From Paenibacillus sp. J31TS4 (GTDB lineage Bacteria; Bacillota; Bacilli; Paenibacillales; NBRC-103111), in the NCBI RefSeq assembly GCF_018403265.1, contig NZ_BOSI01000001.1, positions 930,001 to 994,000 on the forward strand: a stretch of 64,000 nucleotides of DNA, written 5' to 3'. Position 1 is the first letter of the stretch. The number at the start of each line of letters is the position of its first letter. The notes under the pieces are model-generated. The model was not told the DNA's origin, did no database searches, and worked only from the letters and a program-made list of their open reading frames with translations. Position numbers and translations under genes: made by a program. Positions 8,376 to 17,283 of this stretch are shown in pieces.

Positions 8376-10259
8376 TCAAGCTCTTGCTTTTTTGCGCTGC
8401 AGCATCGCCTGGATCTGCATCGCTACGTTTTCCGGCGTCAGGCCGACCTCGGCGCGCTGCTCCTGAATGCTGCCGTGCTCGACGAAATAATCGGGCACGC
8501 CCATCAGCTTTACCTGCATGCCGTAGATGCCCTGCAGGGAGTAGAACTCCAGCACAGCGCTGCCGAGCCCTCCCATAACCGCTCCCTCCTCGAGGGTAAC
8601 CATCGAGCGGCCTTCCTGTGCCAGCTGCAGCAGCATTTCTTCATCAAGCGGCTTCAGGAAGCGGGTATTGACGATCCTGATCTGAATGCCCTGCGTCTTG
8701 AGCAGATCGGCCGCTTGCTCGGCCACCTGTACCATCGGTCCGGCGGCGAGCACGACCGTCCCGCTGCCCTCACGCACCACTTCCCACTTTCCGATAGGAA
8801 GAGGCGTCATCTCGGCATCGAACTCGACGCCTACGCCGTTGATCCGCGGATAGCGGACGGCAATCGGTCCCTTGTTGTAGTCAAGAGCCGTCTTCATCAT
8901 GTTCCGCAGCTCGTTCTCGTCCTTCGGCATCATGATCGTCAGATTCGGAATGCTCCGCAGGAAGGCAATGTCGTATACACCTTGATGCGTCTCCCCATCG
9001 GGACCGACGAAGCCTGCCCGGTCAATGGCGAAGACGACGTTCAGATTCTGCCGGCAAATATCATGGACGACCTGGTCGTACGCGCGCTGAAGGAAAGTCG
9101 AGTAGACGGCAAACACCGGCTTCATGCCTTCATCTGCAAGAGCCCCGCACAGGGTGGCGGCATGCTGCTCGGCAATCCCGACGTCGATCATCCGCTTCGG
9201 GAAGCGGGCGGCGAACTTGAGCAGCCCCGAGCCGGCCGGCATCGCCGGCGTAACGGCCACGATGCGCGGATCCTTCTCCGCCAGCTCGATCAGCGCGTTG
9301 CCGAATACCTCGGTATACATCGGGTGCCCCGAGGACTTGATGATCGTGCCGGATTCAATCTTGTACGGACCAGCTCCGTGCCAAGTAACCGAGTCCGTCT
9401 CGGCCGGCTCGAAGCCCTTGCCCTTACGCGTCACGACATGGACGAGCACTGGACCTTCGATCTTGTCCGCCTGCCGGAACGTCTCGAGCAGCTGCGCCAG
9501 ATTATGCCCATCCACCGGCCCGAAATATTTGAAGCCGAGCTCTTCGAACCAAAGCCCGTTCATCATCAGATACTTAAGCGAATCCTTGAACTTCTCGGCT
9601 GTCTTGGCAAGTCCTCCGCCGATGGCCGGAATCTTCTTAAGGAGGCCCTCCATCTCTTCCTTGGCCTTCTTATAGGTCTTGTCAGAACGAATGCGGCTCA
9701 GGTAGTTGTGAAGTGCTCCGACATTCGGCGCGATCGACATCTCGTTGTCGTTCAAGATCACCATCAGATTCTTCTTCTCGTGGCCGATATGGTTGAGCGC
9801 TTCGAGCGCCATCCCGCCCGTCATCGCTCCGTCGCCGATAATAGCGACGACCTTGTTCGTCTCGCCCTTCAAATCCCTGGCGGTCGCCATTCCCATCGCG
9901 GCCGACAGCGATGTGCTGCTGTGGCCCGCTTCCCAGACGTCGTGCTTGCTCTCCGCCTTCTTGATGAAGCCGCACAAGCCTTTGTACTTGCGAAGCGTAT
10001 GGAACTGGTTCTTGCGTCCCGTCAAAATCTTGTGGACGTACGACTGGTGCCCAACGTCGAAGATGAATTTGTCCCGCGGGCTGTCGTACAGATAATGGAG
10101 CGCAATCGTCAGCTCCACCACGCCCAGATTCGGGGACAGGTGGCCCCCCGTCACCGACAGTTTATCAATAAGAAATTTGCGAATATCACCGGCCAGCACT
10201 TCCAGCTCCGCCAGCGAGAGCCGCTTCAGGTCACTTGGCTGATTGACTTGTTCGAGCAC
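8376..10259 (-). CDS. dxs: 1-deoxy-D-xylulose-5-phosphate synthase
   Basis: 627 residues, full length. This thiamine-diphosphate enzyme condenses pyruvate and glyceraldehyde 3-phosphate, the first step of the MEP isoprenoid pathway. Visible motifs: the H(Q)SY region near the N-terminus, [13 protein letters not shown] for thiamine diphosphate and Mg binding, the catalytic-strand EQHA in the pyrimidine domain, and the C-terminal transketolase fold. Start is GTG 10259 with GGGGGAA upstream. In Bacillus dxs follows ispA directly. Here an iron transporter cassette separates them, and dxs has its own promoter about 350 bases upstream behind a structured leader. Confidence 0.97.
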   Translation of the reverse strand: MLEQVNQPSDLKRLSLAELEVLAGDIRKFLIDKLSVTGGHLSPNLGVVELTIALHYLYDSPRDKFIFDVGHQSYVHKILTGRKNQFHTLRKYKGLCGFIKKAESKHDVWEAGHSSTSLSAAMGMATARDLKGETNKVVAIIGDGAMTGGMALEALNHIGHEKKNLMVILNDNEMSIAPNVGALHNYLSRIRSDKTYKKAKEEMEGLLKKIPAIGGGLAKTAEKFKDSLKYLMMNGLWFEELGFKYFGPVDGHNLAQLLETFRQADKIEGPVLVHVVTRKGKGFEPAETDSVTWHGAGPYKIESGTIIKSSGHPMYTEVFGNALIELAEKDPRIVAVTPAMPAGSGLLKFAARFPKRMIDVGIAEQHAATLCGALADEGMKPVFAVYSTFLQRAYDQVVHDICRQNLNVVFAIDRAGFVGPDGETHQGVYDIAFLRSIPNLTIMMPKDENELRNMMKTALDYNKGPIAVRYPRINGVGVEFDAEMTPLPIGKWEVVREGSGTVVLAAGPMVQVAEQAADLLKTQGIQIRIVNTRFLKPLDEEMLLQLAQEGRSMVTLEEGAVMGGLGSAVLEFYSLQGIYGMQVKLMGVPDYFVEHGSIQEQRAEVGLTPENVAMQIQAMLQRKKARA

Positions 10260-10607
10260 GTAAATTCCCCCGTTTTCCCTGAAGAGGCTTCGCTAAGCTT
10301 GCCGGCCTCCGCCTTGGCGGACGCACGAACGCTTCTTCAAGTAATTGAACGCTTATCTCTTCTATTCTTAGCTCGATCCGGACGGAGGCGCTTGCGGCAC
10401 CGGTCCGCGGAATCGAGCAGCCTTCCTTAAGGTTCGCCAAACCTGCCTTCGGCATGCCGTTCTTCCGTTCCTTATCCCTCTCTCTTGGCAGGACACGGGT
10501 GAATGCCTTAACAAGGCTTGCAGGCGGCCGGAGCGGAGTCCGCTCCTTCGGGCTCGGACTGTCTCAGGCCGTGCTATCGCCTATCCGCCCAAAACGTAAA
10601 CGCCTCT
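10260..10607 (-). promoter_or_regulatory. Long structured 5' leader of dxs
   Basis: About 340 transcribed bases with no convincing gene. Several strong hairpins occur: GGAGCGG/CCGCTCC with 3-base loop (10530-10546), GCCTT/AAGGC (10505-10517), CCTGCC/GGCAGG (10442-10447 with 10487-10492), and a long one at 10371-10418 closed by GCTCGAT/ATCGAGC with inner GGAC/GTCC and GGTGC/GCGCC pairs. No T-run follows the last stem, so it does not look like a simple attenuator. I could not match it to a known riboswitch: it has CTGAGA but lacks the rest of the TPP core. Confidence 0.5.
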
Positions 10608-10637
10608 ATTATACCACAGTTGCCAAATTCGCTACAA
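10608..10637 (-). promoter_or_regulatory. SigA-type promoter of dxs
   Basis: On the minus strand TTGTAG (10637-10632), an 18-base spacer, then a perfect TATAAT (10613-10608). It is the only good promoter between the iron cassette terminator and dxs. Confidence 0.65.
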
Positions 10638-10744
10638 TGTTACGCTTTTTTTGCTGGGCTCTTTCTCCCAGTCCTTACCCCGATCGCCCCTAGCTGCCGC
10701 GCCTCCGTCATGCAAAAAAAGCGAATCTCCATTCGGCCGACGCA

Positions 10745-10778
10745 CCAAAAAAACCGGCGGCCTCTCTCGCCGCCGGTT
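10745..10778 (-). terminator. Terminator of the yclNOP operon
   Basis: A perfect 10-base stem AACCGGCGGC/GCCGCCGGTT with a 7-base loop is followed on the minus strand by seven T. It lies 22 bases after the yclP stop and isolates the iron operon from dxs. Confidence 0.88.
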
Positions 10779-10800
10779 CACGCGGGAACGACTGCTGCGG

Positions 10801-11559
10801 CTATCGAAAATAGACGCATATCTTGCTCCCGCCGATCTCTTGGATCGGTATGTTCATCTCGTACACTTCATGCAGCAGCTGTTCGTCGATGATCTCATCG
10901 ACGCTGCCTTCCTTGACAACGCGGCCATCCTTGAGAGCGACGATCGTATCGGAGTAGCAGGAGGCGAAATTGATGTCGTGAATGACGATCACGATCGTCT
11001 TGCCGAGTTCGTCCACAAGTCTTCTCAGCACCTTCATGATCTGAACGGAATGCTTCATGTCCAGGTTGTTCAGCGGCTCGTCGAGGAGAATGTACTCGGT
11101 GTCCTGCGCGAGCACCATGGCGATGAAGGCGCGCTGCCGCTGGCCGCCGCTCAGCTGGTCGATATATTTGTTCTCGATCTCTCCAAGCTCCATATACCGG
11201 ATCGCTTCGTCGACATACCCCCAATCTTCTTTATTCAGCTTGCCCTGCGAATACGGGAACCGGCCGAAGCTGACGAGGTCGCGGACGGTTAGACGGATAT
11301 TGATATGGTTCGTCTGCTTTAGGATGGAAATTTTCTTGGCGAGTTCCGGGCTCTTCCACTGCTTGAGCTCCCTGCCCTCGATATGCACCTCGCCCGCGTC
11401 TCTCGGTACGAGACGGCTGATCATGGAGAGCAAGGTGCTCTTGCCCGCGCCGTTCGGCCCGATGAACGAGGTGATTTTGCCTTTTTCGATCTGCAGCGAC
11501 ACGTTGTCCACGACCGGCCTGCCGCCGTACTGTTTGGAGACCTGCTTGACTTCGATCAC
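10801..11559 (-). CDS. yclP: Iron-siderophore ABC transporter ATPase, YclP type
   Basis: 252 residues. Walker A GPNGAGKST at 34-42, signature LSGGQRQR, Walker B YILLDEP, and switch His in VIVIHDINFA. The sequence is strikingly close to what I recall of B. subtilis YclP, the ATPase of the petrobactin importer (NNLDMKH, LVSFGRFPYSQG). It energises uptake through YclN/YclO. The GTG start overlaps the yclO stop by four bases, so translation is probably coupled. Last gene of the Fur-box-controlled operon. No binding-protein gene (yclQ) follows. Confidence 0.9.
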   Translation of the reverse strand: MIEVKQVSKQYGGRPVVDNVSLQIEKGKITSFIGPNGAGKSTLLSMISRLVPRDAGEVHIEGRELKQWKSPELAKKISILKQTNHINIRLTVRDLVSFGRFPYSQGKLNKEDWGYVDEAIRYMELGEIENKYIDQLSGGQRQRAFIAMVLAQDTEYILLDEPLNNLDMKHSVQIMKVLRRLVDELGKTIVIVIHDINFASCYSDTIVALKDGRVVKEGSVDEIIDEQLLHEVYEMNIPIQEIGGSKICVYFR

Positions 11560-12497
11560 GATTTATTCTCCTTTAACAGAAGGTAGATAAAGTAGACGCC
11601 CCCGACGAAGTTGATGATGACGCTGATCGTGGTGGAGAAAGTAAACACTCTCTCGACCAGCAGCTGCCCACCGACCAGCGCGATAATGCTGATCAGGACG
11701 GACCCCGCGATAAGCGGCGGATGCCGGTGCGTCCTCAGAAACTGGTAGGTGACGTTGGCGACCAGCAGGCCGAGGAACGTGATCGGACCGACCAAAGCGG
11801 TCGAGACCGAGATGAGAACAGCGACGATAATAAGAAGCCGGCGAACGACATACTCGTAGTCCACGCCCAGGTTGATTGCTTCCTCCCGGCCGAGCGACAG
11901 CACATCGAGATACTTGACGAACCGGAGAAAATAAACCGTCACTGCGCCGACGGCGATCGTCGACATAACGAGGATGTCGGTGTTGATGTTGTTGAAGCTG
12001 GCGAACATTTTCTTCTGCAGCACCAGAAACTCGGACGGATCGATTAGAATCTCCATGAAAGAAGACAGGCTGGAGAACAGGGTGCCGCAGATAATTCCGA
12101 CCAGCAGCAGGAAGTATATATTCCGTCCTTCCCGCTGAAAGAGAAACCGGTACAGCAGTCCGGCGAACACGATCATCAGCCCGACGGAAATCAGGAAGTT
12201 CTTGTTTGGCCCCATGGCAAGCAGAGTGGTGGAGCCGAAAGCGAACACGACAACGGTCTGCAGAAGGAGGTAAAGAGAATCCAGCCCCAGCATGCTCGGC
12301 GTTAGAATCCGGTTGTTCGTAATCGTCTGGAAGACGATTGTCGAGAAGGCGATCGAGCCGCCGGTAAGGAGGATGGCCCATATTTTCCTGCCCCTTCGTT
12401 CCAGGACATAATCCCAATTGCCGCCGGCGTCGATGGTCATAAACAAAGCGAAAAGTACGATGGCGAACAGCGCGAGAACAATCAGCTTACCCTTCAT
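11556..12497 (-). CDS. yclO: Iron-siderophore ABC transporter permease, YclO type
   Basis: 313 residues, FecCD family, with about eight or nine membrane segments. The conserved permease-ATPase coupling region near LGREEAINLGVDYEYV and the GPITFLGLLVANVTYQ segment are present. It forms the membrane channel with YclN for ferric siderophore, petrobactin-like by family. ATGA overlap with yclN upstream and GTGA overlap with yclP downstream show a tight operon. Confidence 0.88.
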   Translation of the reverse strand: MKGKLIVLALFAIVLFALFMTIDAGGNWDYVLERRGRKIWAILLTGGSIAFSTIVFQTITNNRILTPSMLGLDSLYLLLQTVVVFAFGSTTLLAMGPNKNFLISVGLMIVFAGLLYRFLFQREGRNIYFLLLVGIICGTLFSSLSSFMEILIDPSEFLVLQKKMFASFNNINTDILVMSTIAVGAVTVYFLRFVKYLDVLSLGREEAINLGVDYEYVVRRLLIIVAVLISVSTALVGPITFLGLLVANVTYQFLRTHRHPPLIAGSVLISIIALVGGQLLVERVFTFSTTISVIINFVGGVYFIYLLLKENKS

Positions 12498-13447
12498 GAT
12501 TCATATGCCTTTCTTCTCAGGAGGAGATAGAGGAAAATGATGCTGCCGAGAATACCCACCATGAGTCCGATCGAAATCTCGTAAGGGAAAATGATGACCC
12601 GGCCCAGAATGTCGCAGAACAGAACAAATACGGCTCCGAGCACGGCGGTATGCGGCAGATTCTTCTTCAGATTGTCCCCCTGGTAGATGGTGACGATATT
12701 CGGGATGATAAGCCCGAGGAACGGAATCGACCCGACCGTCAGCAGCACGACGGAGGTGACGAGCGCCACGATCACAAGACCGAGATTGACGACCTGCTTG
12801 TACTTCAACCCCAAATTGACGGCGAAGTCCTCTCCCATGCCCGCGAGCGTAAACTTGTTAGCGAACAAGTACGATACGATGACGAGCGGGATGGAGAGAT
12901 AGATCAGCTCGTACTGCCCCTTGATGACTGTCGAGAAGTCTCCCTGCAGCCAGGAGGAGATGCTCTGGATCAGGTCGTTCTTGTAAGCGAAAAACGTCGT
13001 GATCGAGCCGACGATGTTGCCGAACATGAGCCCGACCAGCGGAATGAAGATGGCGTCCTTGAACTTGACCCGGTCGAGAATCTTCATGAAGATCATCGTA
13101 CCGAGCAGGGCGAAGACGAACGCAACCAGCATCTTCACTAGCGGCGACGCATTCGCGAACAGCATCATCGCGACCAGGATGCCGAACCGTGCGGAATCCA
13201 TTGTCCCGGCCGTCGTCGGCGAGACGAATTTGTTGCGGGACAGCTGCTGCATGATAAGCCCCACGATGCTCATGCTCATACCCGCCACGATAATGCTGAC
13301 GAGCCGTGGAAGCCGGCTTATGTACAGGACCTGTGTCTTGTCCTCCGACAGGTTGAACAGGTCGAGCGGAGAGATATTCTTCACTCCGATAAAGAGAGAA
13401 ACAAACGATAGAACGATCAGCAAGCCTACCAGGTATCTTAGTTTCAT
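12494..13447 (-). CDS. yclN: Iron-siderophore ABC transporter permease, YclN type
   Basis: 317 residues, FecCD permease with multiple hydrophobic helices. It shows the signature SRLPRLVSIIVAGMSMSIVGLIMQQLSRNKFVSP near residues 45-80 and GLIIPNIV near the end. ATG 13447 was chosen (AAGGA 8 bases before); the longer frame adds a non-conserved Tyr/Arg-rich stretch. First gene of the three-gene operon. A leader of about 120 bases separates it from the Fur-controlled promoter. Confidence 0.88.
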   Translation of the reverse strand: MKLRYLVGLLIVLSFVSLFIGVKNISPLDLFNLSEDKTQVLYISRLPRLVSIIVAGMSMSIVGLIMQQLSRNKFVSPTTAGTMDSARFGILVAMMLFANASPLVKMLVAFVFALLGTMIFMKILDRVKFKDAIFIPLVGLMFGNIVGSITTFFAYKNDLIQSISSWLQGDFSTVIKGQYELIYLSIPLVIVSYLFANKFTLAGMGEDFAVNLGLKYKQVVNLGLVIVALVTSVVLLTVGSIPFLGLIIPNIVTIYQGDNLKKNLPHTAVLGAVFVLFCDILGRVIIFPYEISIGLMVGILGSIIFLYLLLRRKAYES

Positions 13448-13548
13448 GGCGATCCTTATTCTATAGGTATAGTAGTGAGACAACCGTTCGCTCCCGATCG
13501 GTCCCGGGCGCGCCGGAGTTTATGGGAGACGAGAAGCCGAACCAATAA

Positions 13549-13563
13549 TGAGAATCATTCTCA
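13549..13563. promoter_or_regulatory. Fur box 1 of the yclNOP operon
   Basis: Perfect 7-1-7 palindrome TGAGAAT-C-ATTCTCA, close to the Bacillus Fur consensus TGATAATNATTATCA. It overlaps the expected transcription start of yclN, so iron-loaded Fur would block initiation. Confidence 0.88.
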
Positions 13564-13571
13564 ATACGTTG

Positions 13572-13600
13572 ATTATATCGAATCCCTTCCCATTGAGCAA
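13572..13600 (-). promoter_or_regulatory. SigA-type promoter of yclNOP
   Basis: Minus strand: TTGCTC (13600-13595), a 17-base spacer, perfect TATAAT (13577-13572). It is bracketed by two Fur boxes. Confidence 0.7.
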
Positions 13601-13621
13601 GAGGTTCCGCGTATTTCTTTA

Positions 13622-13640
13622 TCAATGATTCTCATTCTCA
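13622..13640. promoter_or_regulatory. Fur box 2 upstream of the yclNOP promoter
   Basis: On the minus strand TGAGAATGAGAATCATTGA holds two overlapping GAGAAT half sites and one ATTGA-type right half. It is weaker than box 1 and lies about 20 bases upstream of the -35. Confidence 0.6.
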
Positions 13641-13649
13641 CTCGCCAGA

Positions 13650-13688
13650 TAAAAAAAGGAGAGCCGTGTTTGAACCGGCCTCTCCTTG
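13650..13688 (-). terminator. Terminator of the xseA-xseB-ispA transcript
   Basis: Stem AAGGAGAG(G)CCG against CGGCTCTCCTT with an 8-9 base loop, followed on the minus strand by a run of T. It ends the housekeeping operon before the iron cassette. Confidence 0.85.
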
Positions 13689-13710
13689 TTCGCCGCCCGC
13701 TGGCAGCGGC

Positions 13711-14616
13711 TCAAAACTCCCGATGCACCAAATAATCCGCAATAGCAAGCAGCTTGTCCGGATGCGGCAGCCCCGCGTCCCGAATCGCTTGCTTCCCGGC
13801 CTCGGTTAGGTGCTCCACACGACGGATGGACTCCTCCAGACCGATCAGATACGGATAGGTTACCTTCTGCTGCTTGGCGTCACTGCCCTTGGGCTTGCCG
13901 GTCTTGGCCTCGTCTCCCGTCACATCCAGGATATCATCCTGGATCTGGAAGGCGAGACCGATCGAATAGCCAAACTCTTCGAGCGCTCTCAGCTGGACTT
14001 CAGTGGCACCCGCCGCGCGTCCCCCCGCCTTGAGCGAGAAGACGATCAAGTCCGCCGTCTTGTGGCGGTGTATGTACTCGAGCTCTTCCAGACTGGTCAG
14101 GCCCTGCTCTCCGAGAATATCCGCCACCTGCCCGCCGACCATTCCCTTCGCTCCCGCGTAGGTCGCCAGATCGGCGGTAATGGCGAGCACCTGCTCGGCG
14201 GGCACCCCATGCTTCAGTCCCGCCTGCGCCACCGCATGGAACGCATGCGTCAGCAGCGCGTCGCCTGCGAGAATCGCCATCGCCTCGCCGAATACTTTGT
14301 GATTCGTCGGCTTGCCTCGGCGAAAATCGTCGTTGTCCATAGCGGGCAGATCGTCATGGATCAGCGAGTAGGTATGCACCATCTCAATTGCGCAGGCGAT
14401 CGGCATCGCAGCATCCTGGCTGCCCCCAAGCGATTCCGCCGCAGCCAGAACGAGAATGGGACGCAGCCGCTTTCCGCCGGCAAGAAGCGAATACATCATC
14501 GCCTCTCTGAGCTGCGGAGGCAGCGCCCAGTCTCCCGGCACCGCCTCGGTCAGCCGGTTCTCGACCAGTGCCGCTTGCGTTCTGAGATAATCCTTCATGT
14601 CGATCCCGGATGTCAT
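13711..14616 (-). CDS. ispA: Farnesyl diphosphate synthase (IspA)
   Basis: 301 residues of the polyprenyl synthetase fold. The first Asp-rich motif is DDLPAMDND (88-96) and the second is DDILD near 230. GGKRLRP at 48-54 binds diphosphate. It makes farnesyl diphosphate from IPP and DMAPP in the cytosol, the substrate for heptaprenyl and undecaprenyl chains. The ATG overlaps the xseB stop (ATGA). In relatives dxs follows it directly. Here a terminator and an iron transporter operon come next. Confidence 0.94.
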   Translation of the reverse strand: MTSGIDMKDYLRTQAALVENRLTEAVPGDWALPPQLREAMMYSLLAGGKRLRPILVLAAAESLGGSQDAAMPIACAIEMVHTYSLIHDDLPAMDNDDFRRGKPTNHKVFGEAMAILAGDALLTHAFHAVAQAGLKHGVPAEQVLAITADLATYAGAKGMVGGQVADILGEQGLTSLEELEYIHRHKTADLIVFSLKAGGRAAGATEVQLRALEEFGYSIGLAFQIQDDILDVTGDEAKTGKPKGSDAKQQKVTYPYLIGLEESIRRVEHLTEAGKQAIRDAGLPHPDKLLAIADYLVHREF

Positions 14617-14867
14617 CCCTGTTCCCCTTCCTCCAGCTGCTGCAGGAACGGCTTCCTGCTCAGGCTGCCGTTCTCATCGATGAGCATCTCGATTCTGCGC
14701 TCCACTTGGTCGAGCTTGAGCGTGCACAGCTGAGACAGCTCCATCCCTTGCTGAAACAGCTCGATCGCCTGTTCGAGCGGCACGTCTCCCGTCTCAAGCC
14801 GGCCGACGATCTCTTCCAGTTTATCCATCGCTTCCTCAAAGCTGAGTTCCGGTTTATCCGTTGTCAT
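14613..14867 (-). CDS. xseB: Exodeoxyribonuclease VII small subunit
   Basis: 84 residues, the usual length. Helical-pair motif LSFEEAMDKLEEIVGRLETGDVPLEQAIELFQQG is characteristic. ATG 14867 follows GGAGGAGG, and the 14894 start seen in the longer frame lacks one. XseB binds several copies to XseA to form the processive single-strand exonuclease. It overlaps the end of xseA by 14 bases and ispA by 4. Confidence 0.93.
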   Translation of the reverse strand: MTTDKPELSFEEAMDKLEEIVGRLETGDVPLEQAIELFQQGMELSQLCTLKLDQVERRIEMLIDENGSLSRKPFLQQLEEGEQG

Positions 14868-16215
14868 GCTTAGCCTCCTCCATCGACCAGACATGGCAGT
14901 CCAGCTGCCCGTCCGTCAGCCGGACCTTGACGATGTCGCCCGGCTGTACCTGGGATATCGATTTGATCAGCGCGTTCTGCTTCTCGTCATAGACGAGGCT
15001 GTACCCGCGCTGCATGATCTTGAGCGGACTGAGCGCGTCCAGCTGCCGCACCTGTCCGGCGAACTCCTGCCTCGCGCCTTGGAGCAGCCGGCGCATCGCC
15101 ATGGCAAGCTGCTTGCCCGACGACTCGGCCCGGCGCCGGGCGTAGACCGCTTGCTGCCGGGGATCCTTGGCCGCCAGCCGGTGCGCCAGCTGAAGCCCGC
15201 GCTGCTTCTCCCCCGCGAGCCGGACGCGCATCCGGTAAGCGAGCTGCTCCTTGAGCCGGTCCAGCCGCTCGGCCGGCTGCTGCAGCTGGCGCCGCGGATT
15301 GGTGAGATACGGCGAGCGGGCGAGGCGGGACAGCCGCTCGCGCTGCTCCCGGTGCTGCTTGATCAGTCCGCGCTGCAGCCGGCTCGTGAAATAGCCCAGC
15401 TGCTGGCGCAGCTCCAGCTGGTGAGGGACAGCCAGCTCTGCAGCGGCCGTCGGAGTAGCCGCCCGCAAATCCGCCACGAAATCGGCTATAGTGAAGTCCG
15501 TTTCGTGGCCGACCGCGGAGATGATCGGAATGGCCGATGCGGAGATGCTGCGGGCCACGATTTCTTCGTTGAATGCCCAAAGCTCCTCGAGAGAGCCTCC
15601 GCCGCGGCCTACGATCAGCACATCGACCTCCTGCAGCCTGTTGAAGGCCTCGATCGCCCGTACAATCGACGGCGCGGCCTGACGTCCCTGAACGAGTGCG
15701 GGGTAGAGGAGCACCGGGACGGACGGGAATCTCCGCTGCAGCGTGATCATAATATCGCGCACAGCGGCTCCTGTCGGAGACGTCACAACCCCGATCGCCC
15801 GCGGAAACCGCGGCAGCGGGCGTTTGCGCTCCTGCGCGAACAGCCCTTCCGCCTCGAGCTTCCTCTTGAGCTCTTCGAACGCTTGGTACAGGTTCCCGAT
15901 TCCGTCCGGCTGCATCTGATTCACATAGAACTGATACTGCCCGTCCCGCTCGTAGACCGAGATGCTGCCGCGTGCCATGACGCGCGTCCCTTCCTTGGGC
16001 AGGAACGACAGCCTCTGGTTGTAGGAAGCGAACATAATGCTCTTGAGCCGGCTTTGGGCGTCCTTCAGTGTAAAATACATGTGGCCGCTCGAGTGGTGGG
16101 TGAAGTTCGAGATTTCTCCTCTCACCCAGATATTTTGAAGCTGGCGGTCTCCCTCCAGCTTCAGCTTGATGAATTTGTTCAGTTCCTTTATGGAAAAAAC
16201 GGATTCCTGCGTCAT
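14854..16215 (-). CDS. xseA: Exodeoxyribonuclease VII large subunit
   Basis: 453 residues. An N-terminal OB-fold (about 1-100, with NIWVRGEISN and HMYFTLKD) precedes the catalytic domain with GRGGGSLEELWAFN and GHETDFTIADFVAD, both family hallmarks. A long coiled-coil C-terminal part follows, and a final RGYSLVYD region. It degrades single-stranded DNA in both directions to oligonucleotides. Followed by xseB and ispA in one transcript. Confidence 0.95.
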   Translation of the reverse strand: MTQESVFSIKELNKFIKLKLEGDRQLQNIWVRGEISNFTHHSSGHMYFTLKDAQSRLKSIMFASYNQRLSFLPKEGTRVMARGSISVYERDGQYQFYVNQMQPDGIGNLYQAFEELKRKLEAEGLFAQERKRPLPRFPRAIGVVTSPTGAAVRDIMITLQRRFPSVPVLLYPALVQGRQAAPSIVRAIEAFNRLQEVDVLIVGRGGGSLEELWAFNEEIVARSISASAIPIISAVGHETDFTIADFVADLRAATPTAAAELAVPHQLELRQQLGYFTSRLQRGLIKQHREQRERLSRLARSPYLTNPRRQLQQPAERLDRLKEQLAYRMRVRLAGEKQRGLQLAHRLAAKDPRQQAVYARRRAESSGKQLAMAMRRLLQGARQEFAGQVRQLDALSPLKIMQRGYSLVYDEKQNALIKSISQVQPGDIVKVRLTDGQLDCHVWSMEEAKHDNG

Positions 16216-16299
16216 TAGTCATCCGCCTTTCTTGCGTGAAAGTAAAATCCGGCTGCCTCAGGGGAGTGCCCTGCGAGGCGCCGGACGAGCGAAACGCTT

Positions 16300-17169
16300 C
16301 TAGGCGCGGCTCTCTCCTGCCAGCTGCCCGGCCGCCATCAGCGTATTCGCCAGAAGCATCGTGATGGTCATCGGACCTACGCAGCCCGGCACGGGAGTCA
16401 GATAGCCGGCCACCTCGGCAACGTCGTCGTAATCGACGTCGCCAACCAGCTTGCCGGTCGATTCAAGCCGGTTCATGCCGACATCCACTACGACAGCTCC
16501 CGGCTTAACATGCTTGCGCGTAATCAAATGGGCCCGTCCAACGGCCACGACTAGAATGTCGGCTTGCTTGGTGATCTCTTCCATATTCGGAGTCCGGGAG
16601 TGACAGACGGTGACGGTCGCGTTCTCCTGAAGCAGCAGCATCGCCATCGGCTTGCCGACGATGTTGCTGCGTCCGACGACGACGGCATGCTTGCCCGCGA
16701 TCTCGATGCCCGTACGCTTCAGAATCTGGATGACGCCGGCCGGCGTGCAAGGCAGGAAGCTCGGCTTGCCGATCATCAGGTTGCCGACATTGACAGGATG
16801 GAAGCAGTCGACGTCCTTGGCCGGGTCGACGGCGTCGATGACGGCGTTCTCGTCGATATGGGCTGGAGGCGGCGACTGTACTAGAATACCGTGTATGGTC
16901 GGCTTCGCATTCAGCTCGGCGATAAGTGCCAGCACGTCCTCCTGCGTCGTCTCCGCAGGAAGCTTGTGCACCTCGGAATAAAAGCCCACTTCCTCGCAAG
17001 CTTTGGCCTTGTTGCGGACATAGACGGCCGACGCCGGATCGTCGCCTACGAGGACGACGGCCAGTCCCGGTTTCACGCCTGTCCGTTCCTCAAGTTGTCT
17101 CGCCTCCTGGGCAATCTCTTCCCGAATGGAGCCGACTATCGCTTTCCCGTTGATTCTTACCGCTGTCAT
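16300..17169 (-). CDS. folD: Methylenetetrahydrofolate dehydrogenase / cyclohydrolase
   Basis: 289 residues, standard length. Catalytic Tyr-Lys pair in [15 protein letters not shown] (Tyr/Lys near 50-55), QSPPPAH motif, and the NADP site [22 protein letters not shown] is replaced by PGCVGPMT near the C-terminus, a normal variant. It interconverts methylene-, methenyl- and formyl-tetrahydrofolate in the cytosol. GAGGAGG precedes the ATG. It lies between nusB and xseA as in Bacillus. Confidence 0.95.
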   Translation of the reverse strand: MTAVRINGKAIVGSIREEIAQEARQLEERTGVKPGLAVVLVGDDPASAVYVRNKAKACEEVGFYSEVHKLPAETTQEDVLALIAELNAKPTIHGILVQSPPPAHIDENAVIDAVDPAKDVDCFHPVNVGNLMIGKPSFLPCTPAGVIQILKRTGIEIAGKHAVVVGRSNIVGKPMAMLLLQENATVTVCHSRTPNMEEITKQADILVVAVGRAHLITRKHVKPGAVVVDVGMNRLESTGKLVGDVDYDDVAEVAGYLTPVPGCVGPMTITMLLANTLMAAGQLAGESRA

Positions 17170-17283
17170 ATCCGTTTCCTCCTCGGTCTCTTACAGTCTC
17201 GACTTTCAGTTTACCTGTTTGCGCAAAACATGTAAAGCCGAAATAAACCGAGGAGACACTCGATGAATGTTCGGATTTTGACT

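Noticed and set aside
8184-10430. A 748-residue open frame opposite dxs
   Set aside because: High-GC coding DNA leaves long open frames on the antisense strand. The minus strand encodes a full, unmistakable Dxs; the plus frame has Leu/Arg/His-rich composition with no family.
10231-10455. A 74-residue frame in the dxs leader
   Set aside because: It starts in the structured leader and runs into dxs; no binding site and Arg/Pro-rich composition. The leader is more likely untranslated.
10260-10607. TPP riboswitch in the dxs leader
   Set aside because: CTGAGA is present, but the paired conserved segments (ACCTGATCTGG and the closing GGGA) are absent.
14866-16218. 450-residue plus-strand and 411-residue minus-strand frames over xseA
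   Set aside because: Both overlap the full-length XseA frame and have the composition of out-of-frame translation.
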